This document shows, piece after piece, positions 1 to 5,844 of a DNA stretch of 8,025 nucleotides. A model generated the notes under the pieces. That model did not search any database, was not told the origin of the DNA, and saw only the letters and a list, made by a program, of their open reading frames with translations. How positions within the stretch are numbered: the first letter of the stretch is position 1; each line of letters opens with the position of its first letter. Source of the DNA: Acidobacteriota bacterium (GTDB lineage: Bacteria; Acidobacteriota; Vicinamibacteria; Vicinamibacterales; Vicinamibacteraceae); NCBI GenBank assembly GCA_023418055.1, contig JAEZDP010000079.1:1-8025 (forward strand), read 5' to 3'. A program made the translations under genes and the position numbers.

Positions 1-2438
1 GTCGCGTGCAGCCTCGCGTACGACATGGTGAGCTCCGACGCGAGGATGTTGGCGGCGTTCTGCGCGATCGGCTCGCCCCTGAACAGGAGCCGGGCACCGA
101 GCAGTTGTGCCTGCATCCGCGGCCCCATCACCATCGTCCCGCGATAGCGTCCCTGGATGGACTGCAACGGGAACACCTGGAGCGCGAACTGCTCGCCCTT
201 CGAGTAGATGGTGTGCAGGGTCCTGATGGCGGATTCGGGCGGCCAGGGAAACCAGTCACCGATCGCCATCATGTAGTAGTCGATCTTCAACGTGGGCTCC
301 GGCTTCCAGTAGTTGGCCGGGCACCTCGTGTAGTAGATGGTTTCCCAGGCGCCGGGTGCGGTCTCGGCCTCAATCTCGACCCGCAACTGCCGCCCTTCGT
401 GGCCCTGCGGTGACCAGCCGAACAGGTTGGCCGTGTGTTCTGCCTGTGCCTGCAAGAGGCCCCTGGGCGCCCACAGGTCCGGGCGCACGAACTCGTGCGT
501 GGTCGAGGCCAGCGTCGCGCCAGACGCGTCCTTCAGCGTCACGCGCCCATGGAACGACGGGAGCTGGTCGTCGGCGTGGACGGCCGGATGCTGCGCCCAG
601 TCGGCATGGATGCGTGCGACGGCCGGCTTGTTCCTGATGAGCGGAGCGTCGCGCACGGTCTGCAGGACGTGGCACGAGAGGTTGTGCGAGAGCGACGTGC
701 TTTCGTCGTGACGGAAGACGAGCCGGCTCTGGAAGGTCCAGGTGTGGTATCCCTCGCCCGAGGGATCTTCCAGCTCTTCGCCGTTGCGGCCGCGGACGCC
801 ATCGGGGCCCGTCTTGACGCGAGCCTCGTAGCGGACGCCGCCGAACAGCGGCTCGTCCGGCTCCAGCACGGCCAGGCGTTCACCGCGCGCGATGCGGGCG
901 GGCACCGGGACGAAGACCCCAGCGGTGTCGCGATACCCGAGCTGAAAGGTCGTGTCGTCCAGCGTGCGCGGGTCGTACGGCGCGCTGAACGACACGCGCG
1001 GCGATGCGCCCGAGCGCTCGTGCCGCGCGTCGTCATCCGGCGAGGTGCTGCGGATGGTGAAGGGCGCGCTGGCGCACCCCTCGTACGAGACGATCCCCTG
1101 GCTGCGTGCCGCCTGCAGGTCGAGGCTGAACGTGCCCGTGAATGAGAGCGTCCGCATGGCGCCGGACGCGTCGTCATCGGTGTTCTCGAGCGTGACATCG
1201 AACGTCGCCTCGGCCCTGTCGTGCGTATGGACGACGAGGTCCACCGTTCCGCCGGCGTATCGGAAGCTCGCGACGTCATCGAGGCCGAGCGGGGAACGGG
1301 CCGGCGCCTGACGCTCGTCGGGCGCCGCCGGTGCCGATGCCCCCGGGTCCACCCCGATGCGCTCGCGGGCCTCCACCGGTGTGCCGCCGACGATCTCCGC
1401 GAGCCCGCTCAGGCCGGTGAGTGCCGCGCCCATGGTGTTCACCGAGAGCGCCTGCTCGGACGCACGATAGCGCTCCAGCGTGTCGTGGAAGCGGAGGGTG
1501 AACTGCGGCTGCACGCGGTACTGCGCGCCGCCGTCCCGAAGGTTGCGCAGGTCCGCTCGAAAGAGGGCATACGCCAGCGTGGTGGGGTCCCACGCCGAGA
1601 AGACGAACCGGCAGACGCCGGGCGATGCTTGCCGCAGATAGAGTCCGGCAATGGGCTTGACCGTGCCCTCGAGCGTCGTCCCGACGGCGCCGGAGGTCGC
1701 GCCGGCGAAGCGGGTGACGGGCACCTCCGCGCGCGCCGTCTCCGCCGCGGGGCGCGCTTCAGGCCGTTCGCCCACCGTCACTTCTGTCGTCGTCTCGTGC
1801 TTGCCGCTGTCGGCGTCGGTCACGGTGAGCGTGACGGGATAGGTGCCTTCCTGCTGCCAGGTATGGCGGACGCGCCAGAGATCCTGACCCGTCTCGGTCG
1901 TGCCGTCGCCGAAGTCCCACCGCCAGGTGAGGACGTCCTTGGGCGTGTCGGTCACCCTCCCGGTCAGCTCCAGCGTCCTGGGCGCATCATCGAGCCGGAC
2001 GCTGGTGATCGGGCCGATGCGCGGCGCGACGTTGTCGACCATGATCTGGCGGGTCGCGGTGCTGATGGTGCCGCGGGCGTTCTTCACCTCGACGGTGACG
2101 CTGTAGGCTCCCTGCTGCCCGAACACGTGCGAGACGGTCGGCCGCGTGCCGGTGTTGACCGGGGGCGTCCCGTCGCCGAAGGTCCAGACGATCTCGTACG
2201 GCTCCTGCCCGACGGCGTCGAACATGCCTCCGCTTGCGCGCGCCATGCGCGGCCTGAGCATCTCGCCAGCGGGGCCGAGGTCCACCTCGCCGGAGAAGTG
2301 GGCGGTGAAGAACACTGTGGCCGTCTCGGGCGCGCGTGCGACGCTCTCGATGCGCACGTCCTGCGCGCGGACAGCCTGGGCGGTCACGAGCAGGAGCGCC
2401 AGGGTCAGAACGACGCGCAGCAGTGAGGGGCAGTTCAT
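1..2438 (-). CDS. Secreted PKD/Ig-domain protein, N-terminal 812 residues (3' end outside window)
   Basis: The minus-strand frame is open without a stop from ATG 2438-2436 to the window edge, so the gene is partial at its C-terminus. Residues 1-25 form a signal peptide: a short N-region, a hydrophobic core (VVLTLALLLV) and a cleavage site after AVRA, so the protein is exported. Two PKD domains follow. The first (about 35-135) has WTFGDGTPP at 85-93 and a HVFGQQGAYSVTVEV strand. The second (about 138-222) has WRWDFGDGTTETG at 172-184 and HTWQQEGTYPVTLTV. A third beta-rich unit near 478-565 (FSAPYDPRTLDDTTFQL) resembles SbsA/Big_5 Ig-like modules of surface proteins. The rest (about 570-812) includes a stretch, VRDAPLIRNKPAVARIHADW, of a type I associate with large extracellular proteins, and then YYMMAIGDWFPWPP; I recognise no catalytic motif. 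PKD and Ig modules usually mediate adhesion or scaffolding, so the activity, if any, probably lies downstream. No clear Shine-Dalgarno precedes the ATG. The gene is divergent from the ars genes and not obviously related to them. Confidence 0.85.
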   Translation of the reverse strand, partial: MNCPSLLRVVLTLALLLVTAQAVRAQDVRIESVARAPETATVFFTAHFSGEVDLGPAGEMLRPRMARASGGMFDAVGQEPYEIVWTFGDGTPPVNTGTRPTVSHVFGQQGAYSVTVEVKNARGTISTATRQIMVDNVAPRIGPITSVRLDDAPRTLELTGRVTDTPKDVLTWRWDFGDGTTETGQDLWRVRHTWQQEGTYPVTLTVTDADSGKHETTTEVTVGERPEARPAAETARAEVPVTRFAGATSGAVGTTLEGTVKPIAGLYLRQASPGVCRFVFSAWDPTTLAYALFRADLRNLRDGGAQYRVQPQFTLRFHDTLERYRASEQALSVNTMGAALTGLSGLAEIVGGTPVEARERIGVDPGASAPAAPDERQAPARSPLGLDDVASFRYAGGTVDLVVHTHDRAEATFDVTLENTDDDASGAMRTLSFTGTFSLDLQAARSQGIVSYEGCASAPFTIRSTSPDDDARHERSGASPRVSFSAPYDPRTLDDTTFQLGYRDTAGVFVPVPARIARGERLAVLEPDEPLFGGVRYEARVKTGPDGVRGRNGEELEDPSGEGYHTWTFQSRLVFRHDESTSLSHNLSCHVLQTVRDAPLIRNKPAVARIHADWAQHPAVHADDQLPSFHGRVTLKDASGATLASTTHEFVRPDLWAPRGLLQAQAEHTANLFGWSPQGHEGRQLRVEIEAETAPGAWETIYYTRCPANYWKPEPTLKIDYYMMAIGDWFPWPPESAIRTLHTIYSKGEQFALQVFPLQSIQGRYRGTMVMGPRMQAQLLGARLLFRGEPIAQNAANILASELTMSYARLHA

Positions 2439-2678
2439 CCGTAGAGCCTATAGCAGGCCGTCGGAGGCCGTGCTGAACGGCTGCGCGGTGGCCGCCGATG
2501 GCGCCGGTCGGCCGTTCGACGCGATCGCCCGGGCCACCGGCGTCGCCGTCGCCGCCGCCAGTGAACGTAAACGTGAAGCTCACCCCCCCGACGATGGCCT
2601 CCCGGAACTGCTCGGTCTGCGTCCTTTCCGAGCTGGCTCCGTCTGTAGTGCCAGGAACGGGTTCTACAGGAGAGAACA
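2439..2678. other. Divergent intergenic region between the secreted-protein gene and arsM
   Basis: These 240 bases separate two divergent genes and must contain both promoters. I see no convincing -35/-10 pair for either gene. A run of seven C at 2583-2589 is followed by a single GACGAT (2590-2595), the same as half of the inverted repeat in front of arsR, but no second arm is present, so it is not a credible ArsR operator. Part of the minus strand (about 2688-2500) reads as a coding-like frame (FREAIVGGVSFTFTFTGGG). It may be the remnant of a lost gene and is described as a separate observation. Confidence 0.5.
2644..2668 (+). promoter_or_regulatory. Possible bulged hairpin in the arsM 5' leader
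   Basis: TGTA at 2644-2647 can pair with TACA at 2665-2668, and GAAC at 2655-2658 with GTTC at 2661-2664, leaving a bulge of several bases on the left arm and a two-base loop. The right arm reaches the first base of the arsM Shine-Dalgarno (AGGAGA, 2668-2673), so folding could affect ribosome access. The loop is too tight to be ideal and the bulge is large, so this may be chance. Confidence 0.2.
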
Positions 2679-3476
2679 ATGCAGACATCCACAGCAGATC
2701 AGATCCGAGCGTCGGTTCGCGAAGCGTACGGGGCCGTGGCCAGCCAGCAGCAACAAGGCGGTTGTTGCACCGGGAGCGGCGGCACGAGCTGCTGCGGTCC
2801 GACGGGCACGTCCTCGACGCGGTTGGGGTACTCGGAGACGGATCTGGCCGCCGTGCCGGACGGCGCCGACCTCGGCCTTGGCTGTGGCAACCCGCAGGCG
2901 ATCGCGGGGCTGCAGCCAGGCGAGCGCGTGCTGGACCTGGGCAGCGGCGGCGGGTTCGACGCGTTCCTCGCCGCGCGGCAGGTGGGTCCCACCGGTCGGG
3001 TCATCGGGGTGGACATGACGCCCGAGATGATTGCCCTCGCGCGCGCCAACGCTGCCAAGGTCGGCTTGGACTACGTCGACTTCCGCCTCGGTGACATCGA
3101 GCACCTGCCCGTTGACGACGCATCGGTGGACGTCATCATGTCCAACTGCGTCATCAATCTGGCGCCGGACAAGCCGTCCGTCTTCCGCGAGGCGTTCCGC
3201 GTGCTGGCGCCGGGCGGTCGGCTCGCCATCTCGGACATGGTGGCCGTCGGTGACCTCCCGGCCGCGATCGCCAACGACCCGGCGGCGTACACGGGGTGCA
3301 TTGCTGGGGCCGCACCCGTTGCCGAACTCGAGCGCATGATCGCCGACGCCGGATTCCAGCAGGTGCGCGTCACGGTGCAGGCGCAGAGCCGGGAGTTCGT
3401 CGAAGAGTGGAGTCCCGGCGCCGGCGCCGAGCAGGTCGTCGCCGCCGCGCTGATTGAAGCGGTCAAAGCCGCGTGA
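2679..3476 (+). CDS. arsM: Arsenite S-adenosylmethionine methyltransferase ArsM
   Basis: This cytoplasmic enzyme transfers methyl groups from S-adenosylmethionine to As(III), giving methylated and finally volatile arsenicals. The 265-residue product has the class I methyltransferase fold: SAM-binding motif I VLDLGSGGGFD at 84-94, the acidic end of strand 2 at D112 (VIGVDMTPEM), and the post-motif region GDIEHLPVDDASVDVI at 138-153. Cysteines C157 (SNCVINL) and C207 (YTGCIAGA) are 50 residues apart, the same spacing as the As(III)-binding pair C174/C224 of the algal CmArsM. C69 in GLGCGNP and the N-terminal CC pairs (29-30, 38-39) match other bacterial ArsM proteins. The start is ATG 2679, with Shine-Dalgarno AGGAGA at 2668-2673 five bases upstream. 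It is the first gene of unit A, 35 bases ahead of the small cysteine-rich gene. All expected cysteines are present, so it is likely active. Confidence 0.95.
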   Translation: MQTSTADQIRASVREAYGAVASQQQQGGCCTGSGGTSCCGPTGTSSTRLGYSETDLAAVPDGADLGLGCGNPQAIAGLQPGERVLDLGSGGGFDAFLAARQVGPTGRVIGVDMTPEMIALARANAAKVGLDYVDFRLGDIEHLPVDDASVDVIMSNCVINLAPDKPSVFREAFRVLAPGGRLAISDMVAVGDLPAAIANDPAAYTGCIAGAAPVAELERMIADAGFQQVRVTVQAQSREFVEEWSPGAGAEQVVAAALIEAVKAA

Positions 3477-3511
3477 TGTCCGCCTCCGTGCCTGCACCAG
3501 GGAGATCAATC

Positions 3512-3682
3512 ATGTCTGCCACTTCCTCGATGCCGAGTGCCAACCAGACCCCGTCGGCGGCGTGCTGTGAGAAGACACTCCTCACCGCATGCTGCCCGCC
3601 ACAGTCGAAAGCGGCGTGCTGTGGGTCATCGGCCCAGCCGACCAGCTGCGGATGTCAGCCGGCCACGGGCGTGAAGCAGTAG
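3512..3682 (+). CDS. Small cysteine-rich protein (56 aa), putative thiophilic-metal or arsenic binder
   Basis: I do not recognise this protein. It has 56 residues and eight cysteines (about 14%): vicinal pairs C18-C19, C27-C28 and C36-C37 at an exact nine-residue spacing, then C46-G-C48. Each pair sits in a short [AT]ACC context, suggesting an internal repeat of about nine residues. There is no signal peptide, no membrane segment and little hydrophobic content, so it is probably cytoplasmic and unstructured unless ligand-bound. Start ATG 3512 is preceded by a good Shine-Dalgarno, AGGGAG, at 3499-3504, seven bases away. An in-frame GTG at 3473 overlapping the arsM stop would give 69 residues but lacks such a site. 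It lies 35 bases after arsM and four bases before the sigma-factor start. Vicinal thiols are the preferred ligands of trivalent arsenic, so a buffering, chaperone or ArsM substrate-delivery role is plausible, but this is inference. A spurious ORF is unlikely given the ribosome site and tight packing. Confidence 0.75.
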   Translation: MSATSSMPSANQTPSAACCEKTLLTACCPPQSKAACCGSSAQPTSCGCQPATGVKQ

Positions 3683-3686
3683 CATC

Positions 3687-4295
3687 GTGACTGCGATGCT
3701 GGCGTCCGATCTGCCGTGGCAGGAGCTGCACGGCAACCTGCGAGCGTTCATCGGCCGGCGGGTGCAGAACCAGGCCGATGTCGACGATCTGGTGCAGCGT
3801 GTCCTGCTCCAGATCATCACCGGCCTCCAGTCGCTGCGCGACGACGGACGCCTGCATGCGTGGGTCTATCGGACGGCGCGCAACGTCATCATCGACTACT
3901 ACCGGGCCACGGGGAGCCGGCGAGAACACGCAGCTGGCGATGCCATCGACATCGAGGCCGACGACTCCGCTTCTCTAGAAACGTCCGATGAGAGCGATGG
4001 TGTCGCGCTGCGCGAGCTCGCGGCATGCCTGGCGCCGATGCTGGACCACCTGCCGCCGGCGTATCGGGAGGCGATCCGGATCGTGGATCTGGAGGGGGCG
4101 ACCCAACAGGAGGCCGCGCGCCGGGTCGGCGTCTCGCTCTCGGGCATGAAGAGCCGCGGGCAGCGAGGCCGCCAGCAGCTGCGTGCCGTGGTCGAGGCGT
4201 GTTGCCGGATCGACCTCGATCGGCGGAATGGCATCTCGGCCTACACCCCGCGTCATCCTGACGCCTGCGGCTGCGGCGGTTGCGGCGACCACTGA
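3687..4295 (+). CDS. sigZ: ECF-type RNA polymerase sigma factor, SigZ-like, with cysteine-rich C-terminal tail
   Basis: This is a 202-residue sigma-70 family factor of the ECF group. Sigma region 2 spans about residues 14-75 (FIGRRVQNQADVDDLVQRVL, then GRLHAWVYRTARNVIIDYYR), where the core RNA polymerase and -10 contacts lie. Sigma region 4 spans about 106-170, with LPPAYREAIRIVDLEGATQQ followed by the helix-turn-helix EAARRVGVSLSGMKSRGQRG that reads the -35 element. A tail of about 30 residues follows, containing C172-C173 (VEACCRIDLDRRNG) and CGCGGC at 194-199. The CC-x-(I/F)-(D/E)-x-D-R-R-x pattern at the start of the tail is what I associate with SigZ proteins; the symbol rests on that. 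The start is GTG 3687, four bases after the preceding stop and without a clear Shine-Dalgarno, so translational coupling is likely; ATG 3696 is an alternative. No anti-sigma gene is adjacent. The cysteine tail may act as a built-in metal or redox sensor, which is inference. Confidence 0.88.
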   Translation: MTAMLASDLPWQELHGNLRAFIGRRVQNQADVDDLVQRVLLQIITGLQSLRDDGRLHAWVYRTARNVIIDYYRATGSRREHAAGDAIDIEADDSASLETSDESDGVALRELAACLAPMLDHLPPAYREAIRIVDLEGATQQEAARRVGVSLSGMKSRGQRGRQQLRAVVEACCRIDLDRRNGISAYTPRHPDACGCGGCGDH

Positions 4296-4340
4296 CCCCC
4301 ATCCGGTGCTCCCAGCAAGCAACGACTCGGCGAGGGCGAC

Positions 4341-4369
4341 TTGCTCGGGTCAGCGCTCAGTGCTATCGT
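4341..4369 (+). promoter_or_regulatory. Candidate sigma-70 type promoter of the arsR-acr3 unit
   Basis: TTGCTC (4341-4346) and TATCGT (4364-4369) are separated by 17 bases and match the -35 and -10 consensus at three and four of six positions. Transcription would begin near 4376, about ten bases before the arsR ATG. The -10 hexamer lies inside the left arm of the inverted repeat at 4363-4382, the arrangement expected for repression by steric block. The match is modest, so the call leans on its position. Confidence 0.45.
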
Positions 4370-4382
4370 CAATCGACGATAG
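4363..4382. promoter_or_regulatory. Perfect 8-4-8 inverted repeat, likely ArsR operator
   Basis: CTATCGTC (4363-4370) and GACGATAG (4375-4382) are exact reverse complements around the spacer AATC. The repeat sits between the candidate promoter and the arsR start codon, only three bases before the ATG. Dimeric ArsR/SmtB repressors bind inverted repeats of about this size in their own promoters, so autoregulation of arsR and the genes behind it is the natural reading. An alternative role as a leader hairpin cannot be excluded, but the position favours an operator. Confidence 0.75.
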
Positions 4383-4385
4383 ACG

Positions 4386-4766
4386 ATGGCGTCCGCAAGC
4401 AGACGGAAACGCTCCACCCCGTCCCTCGACCCGGCAGCGTGTTGTCCCCCTGAACGTCCGGCCGCGCTCGACCGGCTCGCCTCCCCCGTCGCCGACCCTG
4501 CCGCTGACGAGGAACTCGCGACCTTCGCCAAAGCGCTGGGGCATCCGGTGCGCGTGCGGATCCTCCGCATGCTGGCGCAACGGGACGCCCGGATGTGCAG
4601 CCATATCGTCGACGAACTGCCGCTCGCGCAGTCGACCGTCTCCGAGCACTTGCGCATCCTTCGCACCGCCGGTCTTGTGCAGGTGAACGAGTCGGGACCA
4701 CGGGCGGGCTACTGCATCGTGCCGTCGGCGTTGAAGCGGTTGAAAGCCCTCCTCCAGGCGATGTGA
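4386..4766 (+). CDS. arsR: ArsR/SmtB-family As(III)-responsive transcriptional repressor
   Basis: This is a 126-residue winged-helix repressor that should bind the inverted repeat just upstream and leave it when As(III) binds. The domain covers about residues 42-125: ELATFAKALGHPVRVRILRM (43-62), then the helix-turn-helix with recognition helix QSTVSEHLRILRTAGLV (82-98), and the wing QVNESGPRAGYCIV. Cysteines are C19-C20 (AACCPP), C71 (RMCSHI) and C110. An N-terminal CC pair plus one cysteine near the DNA-binding helix recalls the Corynebacterium glutamicum ArsR site (C15, C16, C55) rather than the E. coli CxCxxC site; this is inferred by eye. ATG 4386 is effectively forced: an in-frame TAG lies at 4380-4382 and no other start codon precedes the domain. 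There is no Shine-Dalgarno, so translation is probably leaderless or nearly so. Its TGA shares one base with the acr3 ATG, showing tight coupling. Confidence 0.93.
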   Translation: MASASRRKRSTPSLDPAACCPPERPAALDRLASPVADPAADEELATFAKALGHPVRVRILRMLAQRDARMCSHIVDELPLAQSTVSEHLRILRTAGLVQVNESGPRAGYCIVPSALKRLKALLQAM

Positions 4767-5830
4767 TGACTCCCTCGAAGCGACTCAATCCGTTCGAACG
4801 CTATCTGAGTCTGTGGGTGGGTCTGTGCATGGTCGCAGGCGTCGCCCTCGGGGTGGTGGCGCCCGCTGTGATGGATGGCCTGCGCCGGCTCGAGTTCGGC
4901 GACGGCAGCCAGATCAACATCCCGATCGCGATTCTCATCTGGCTGATGATCACGCCGATGATGATGAAGGTCGACTTCGGTGCGATCCGCAATGTGGGTC
5001 GTCGGCCGCGCGGCCTCTTCGTCACGCTGTTCGTGAACTGGCTGGTCAAGCCGTTCTCGATGGCGCTGATCGCGTGGGTCTTCTTCCGCCTGATGTTCAG
5101 CCCGTGGATTTCGCCCGGCGATGCCGACCAGTACATCGCGGGGTGCATCATCCTCGCCGCGGCGCCGTGCACCGCCATGGTGTTCGTGTGGAGCTACCTT
5201 TCGGACGGTGACCCGGCGTACACCCTCGTGCAGGTCTCGGTAAATGACCTGCTGATGCTGATTCTCTTCGCCCCGATCGTGCGCTACCTCGTGAGCGGCG
5301 CGTCGTCTCTCGAGGTCCCCTTCCTGGTCCTGCTGTATTCGGTGGTGGTCTTCATCGTCGTGCCGCTCGCCGCCGGCGTGCTGCTGCGCCAGTGGTTCGT
5401 GCGCACGAGGGGCATCGCGTGGTTCGAGGCAGCCCTGCTGCCGCGCTTTGCGCCCATCAGCATGCTCGCCTTGCTGGCCACACTCGTGCTCATCTTCGCG
5501 TTCCAGGCCGAGAACATTCTCGGCAAGCCGCTGCACGTGGCGCTTATTGCGGTGCCGATCCTTTTGCAGGTGTACTTCAACTCGTCGCTGACCTACGGAT
5601 TGATGCGCCTGTTTCGCGTCGAGTACGCGATCGCGGCACCCGGTGCGCTCATCGGCGCCAGCAACTTCTTCGAACTGGCTGTCGCCACAGCCATCGCGCT
5701 GTTCGGTCCTGAGTCCGGCGCCGCGCTGGCCACGGTGGTCGGCGTGCTCATCGAAGTGCCGGTGATGCTCTCAGTGTGCGCGCTGTGCAATCGCACACGC
5801 CATTGGTTCCCGGCGCCTGCCATCACGTAA
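4766..5830 (+). CDS. acr3: ACR3-family arsenite efflux permease
   Basis: This inner-membrane transporter expels arsenite using the proton-motive force; it is also often labelled ArsB, although unrelated to the ArsB fold. The protein has 354 residues, the normal family length, and about ten hydrophobic segments (for example 14-35, 52-67, 84-111, 124-143, 159-176, 185-207, 231-246, 257-271, 291-312, 320-341). Hallmarks are the N-terminal ERYLSLWVGLCMVAGVALG, the WLMITPMMMKVDF loop, C135 in the TM4 motif AAAPCTAMVFVWS, and E303 in GASNFFELAVATAIALFG. C135 and E303 correspond to the cysteine and glutamate essential in studied Acr3 proteins. The start ATG 4766 overlaps the arsR stop by one base; an in-frame GTG at 4763 would add a single residue. 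The sequence is intact and should be functional. It is the resistance-conferring gene of the island and is expected to follow ArsR control. Confidence 0.95.
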   Translation: MTPSKRLNPFERYLSLWVGLCMVAGVALGVVAPAVMDGLRRLEFGDGSQINIPIAILIWLMITPMMMKVDFGAIRNVGRRPRGLFVTLFVNWLVKPFSMALIAWVFFRLMFSPWISPGDADQYIAGCIILAAAPCTAMVFVWSYLSDGDPAYTLVQVSVNDLLMLILFAPIVRYLVSGASSLEVPFLVLLYSVVVFIVVPLAAGVLLRQWFVRTRGIAWFEAALLPRFAPISMLALLATLVLIFAFQAENILGKPLHVALIAVPILLQVYFNSSLTYGLMRLFRVEYAIAAPGALIGASNFFELAVATAIALFGPESGAALATVVGVLIEVPVMLSVCALCNRTRHWFPAPAIT

Positions 5831-5844
5831 GGGCTCCACCCATC

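Noticed and set aside
1221..2426. A 401-codon open frame on the plus strand, and further long plus-strand frames across 6-1311.
   Set aside because: They are antisense to the continuous PKD/Ig protein frame on the minus strand, which has a signal peptide and clear domain motifs. Their own translations are arginine- and glycine-rich without family features, as expected from high GC content.
3473..3511. GTG 3473 or ATG 3476 as the start of the small cysteine-rich protein.
   Set aside because: ATG 3512 has a strong, well-spaced Shine-Dalgarno and the extra 13 residues add no cysteines or other features.
4315..4345. AGCAAG (4315-4320) and CTTGCT (4340-4345) as a terminator hairpin after the sigma-factor gene.
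   Set aside because: The stem is only six pairs with a loop of about 20 bases and no T-run, and its right arm overlaps the candidate -35 box; probably chance.
4595..4765. Upstream extension of the acr3 frame to a 411-residue product beginning at 4595.
   Set aside because: The extension lies within arsR in another frame and has no transporter features; homologous Acr3 proteins begin near the ATG at 4766.
4709..5536. A 275-codon minus-strand open frame opposite acr3.
   Set aside because: It is a histidine/arginine/glutamate-rich mirror of a well-conserved membrane protein, with no domain and no ribosome site.
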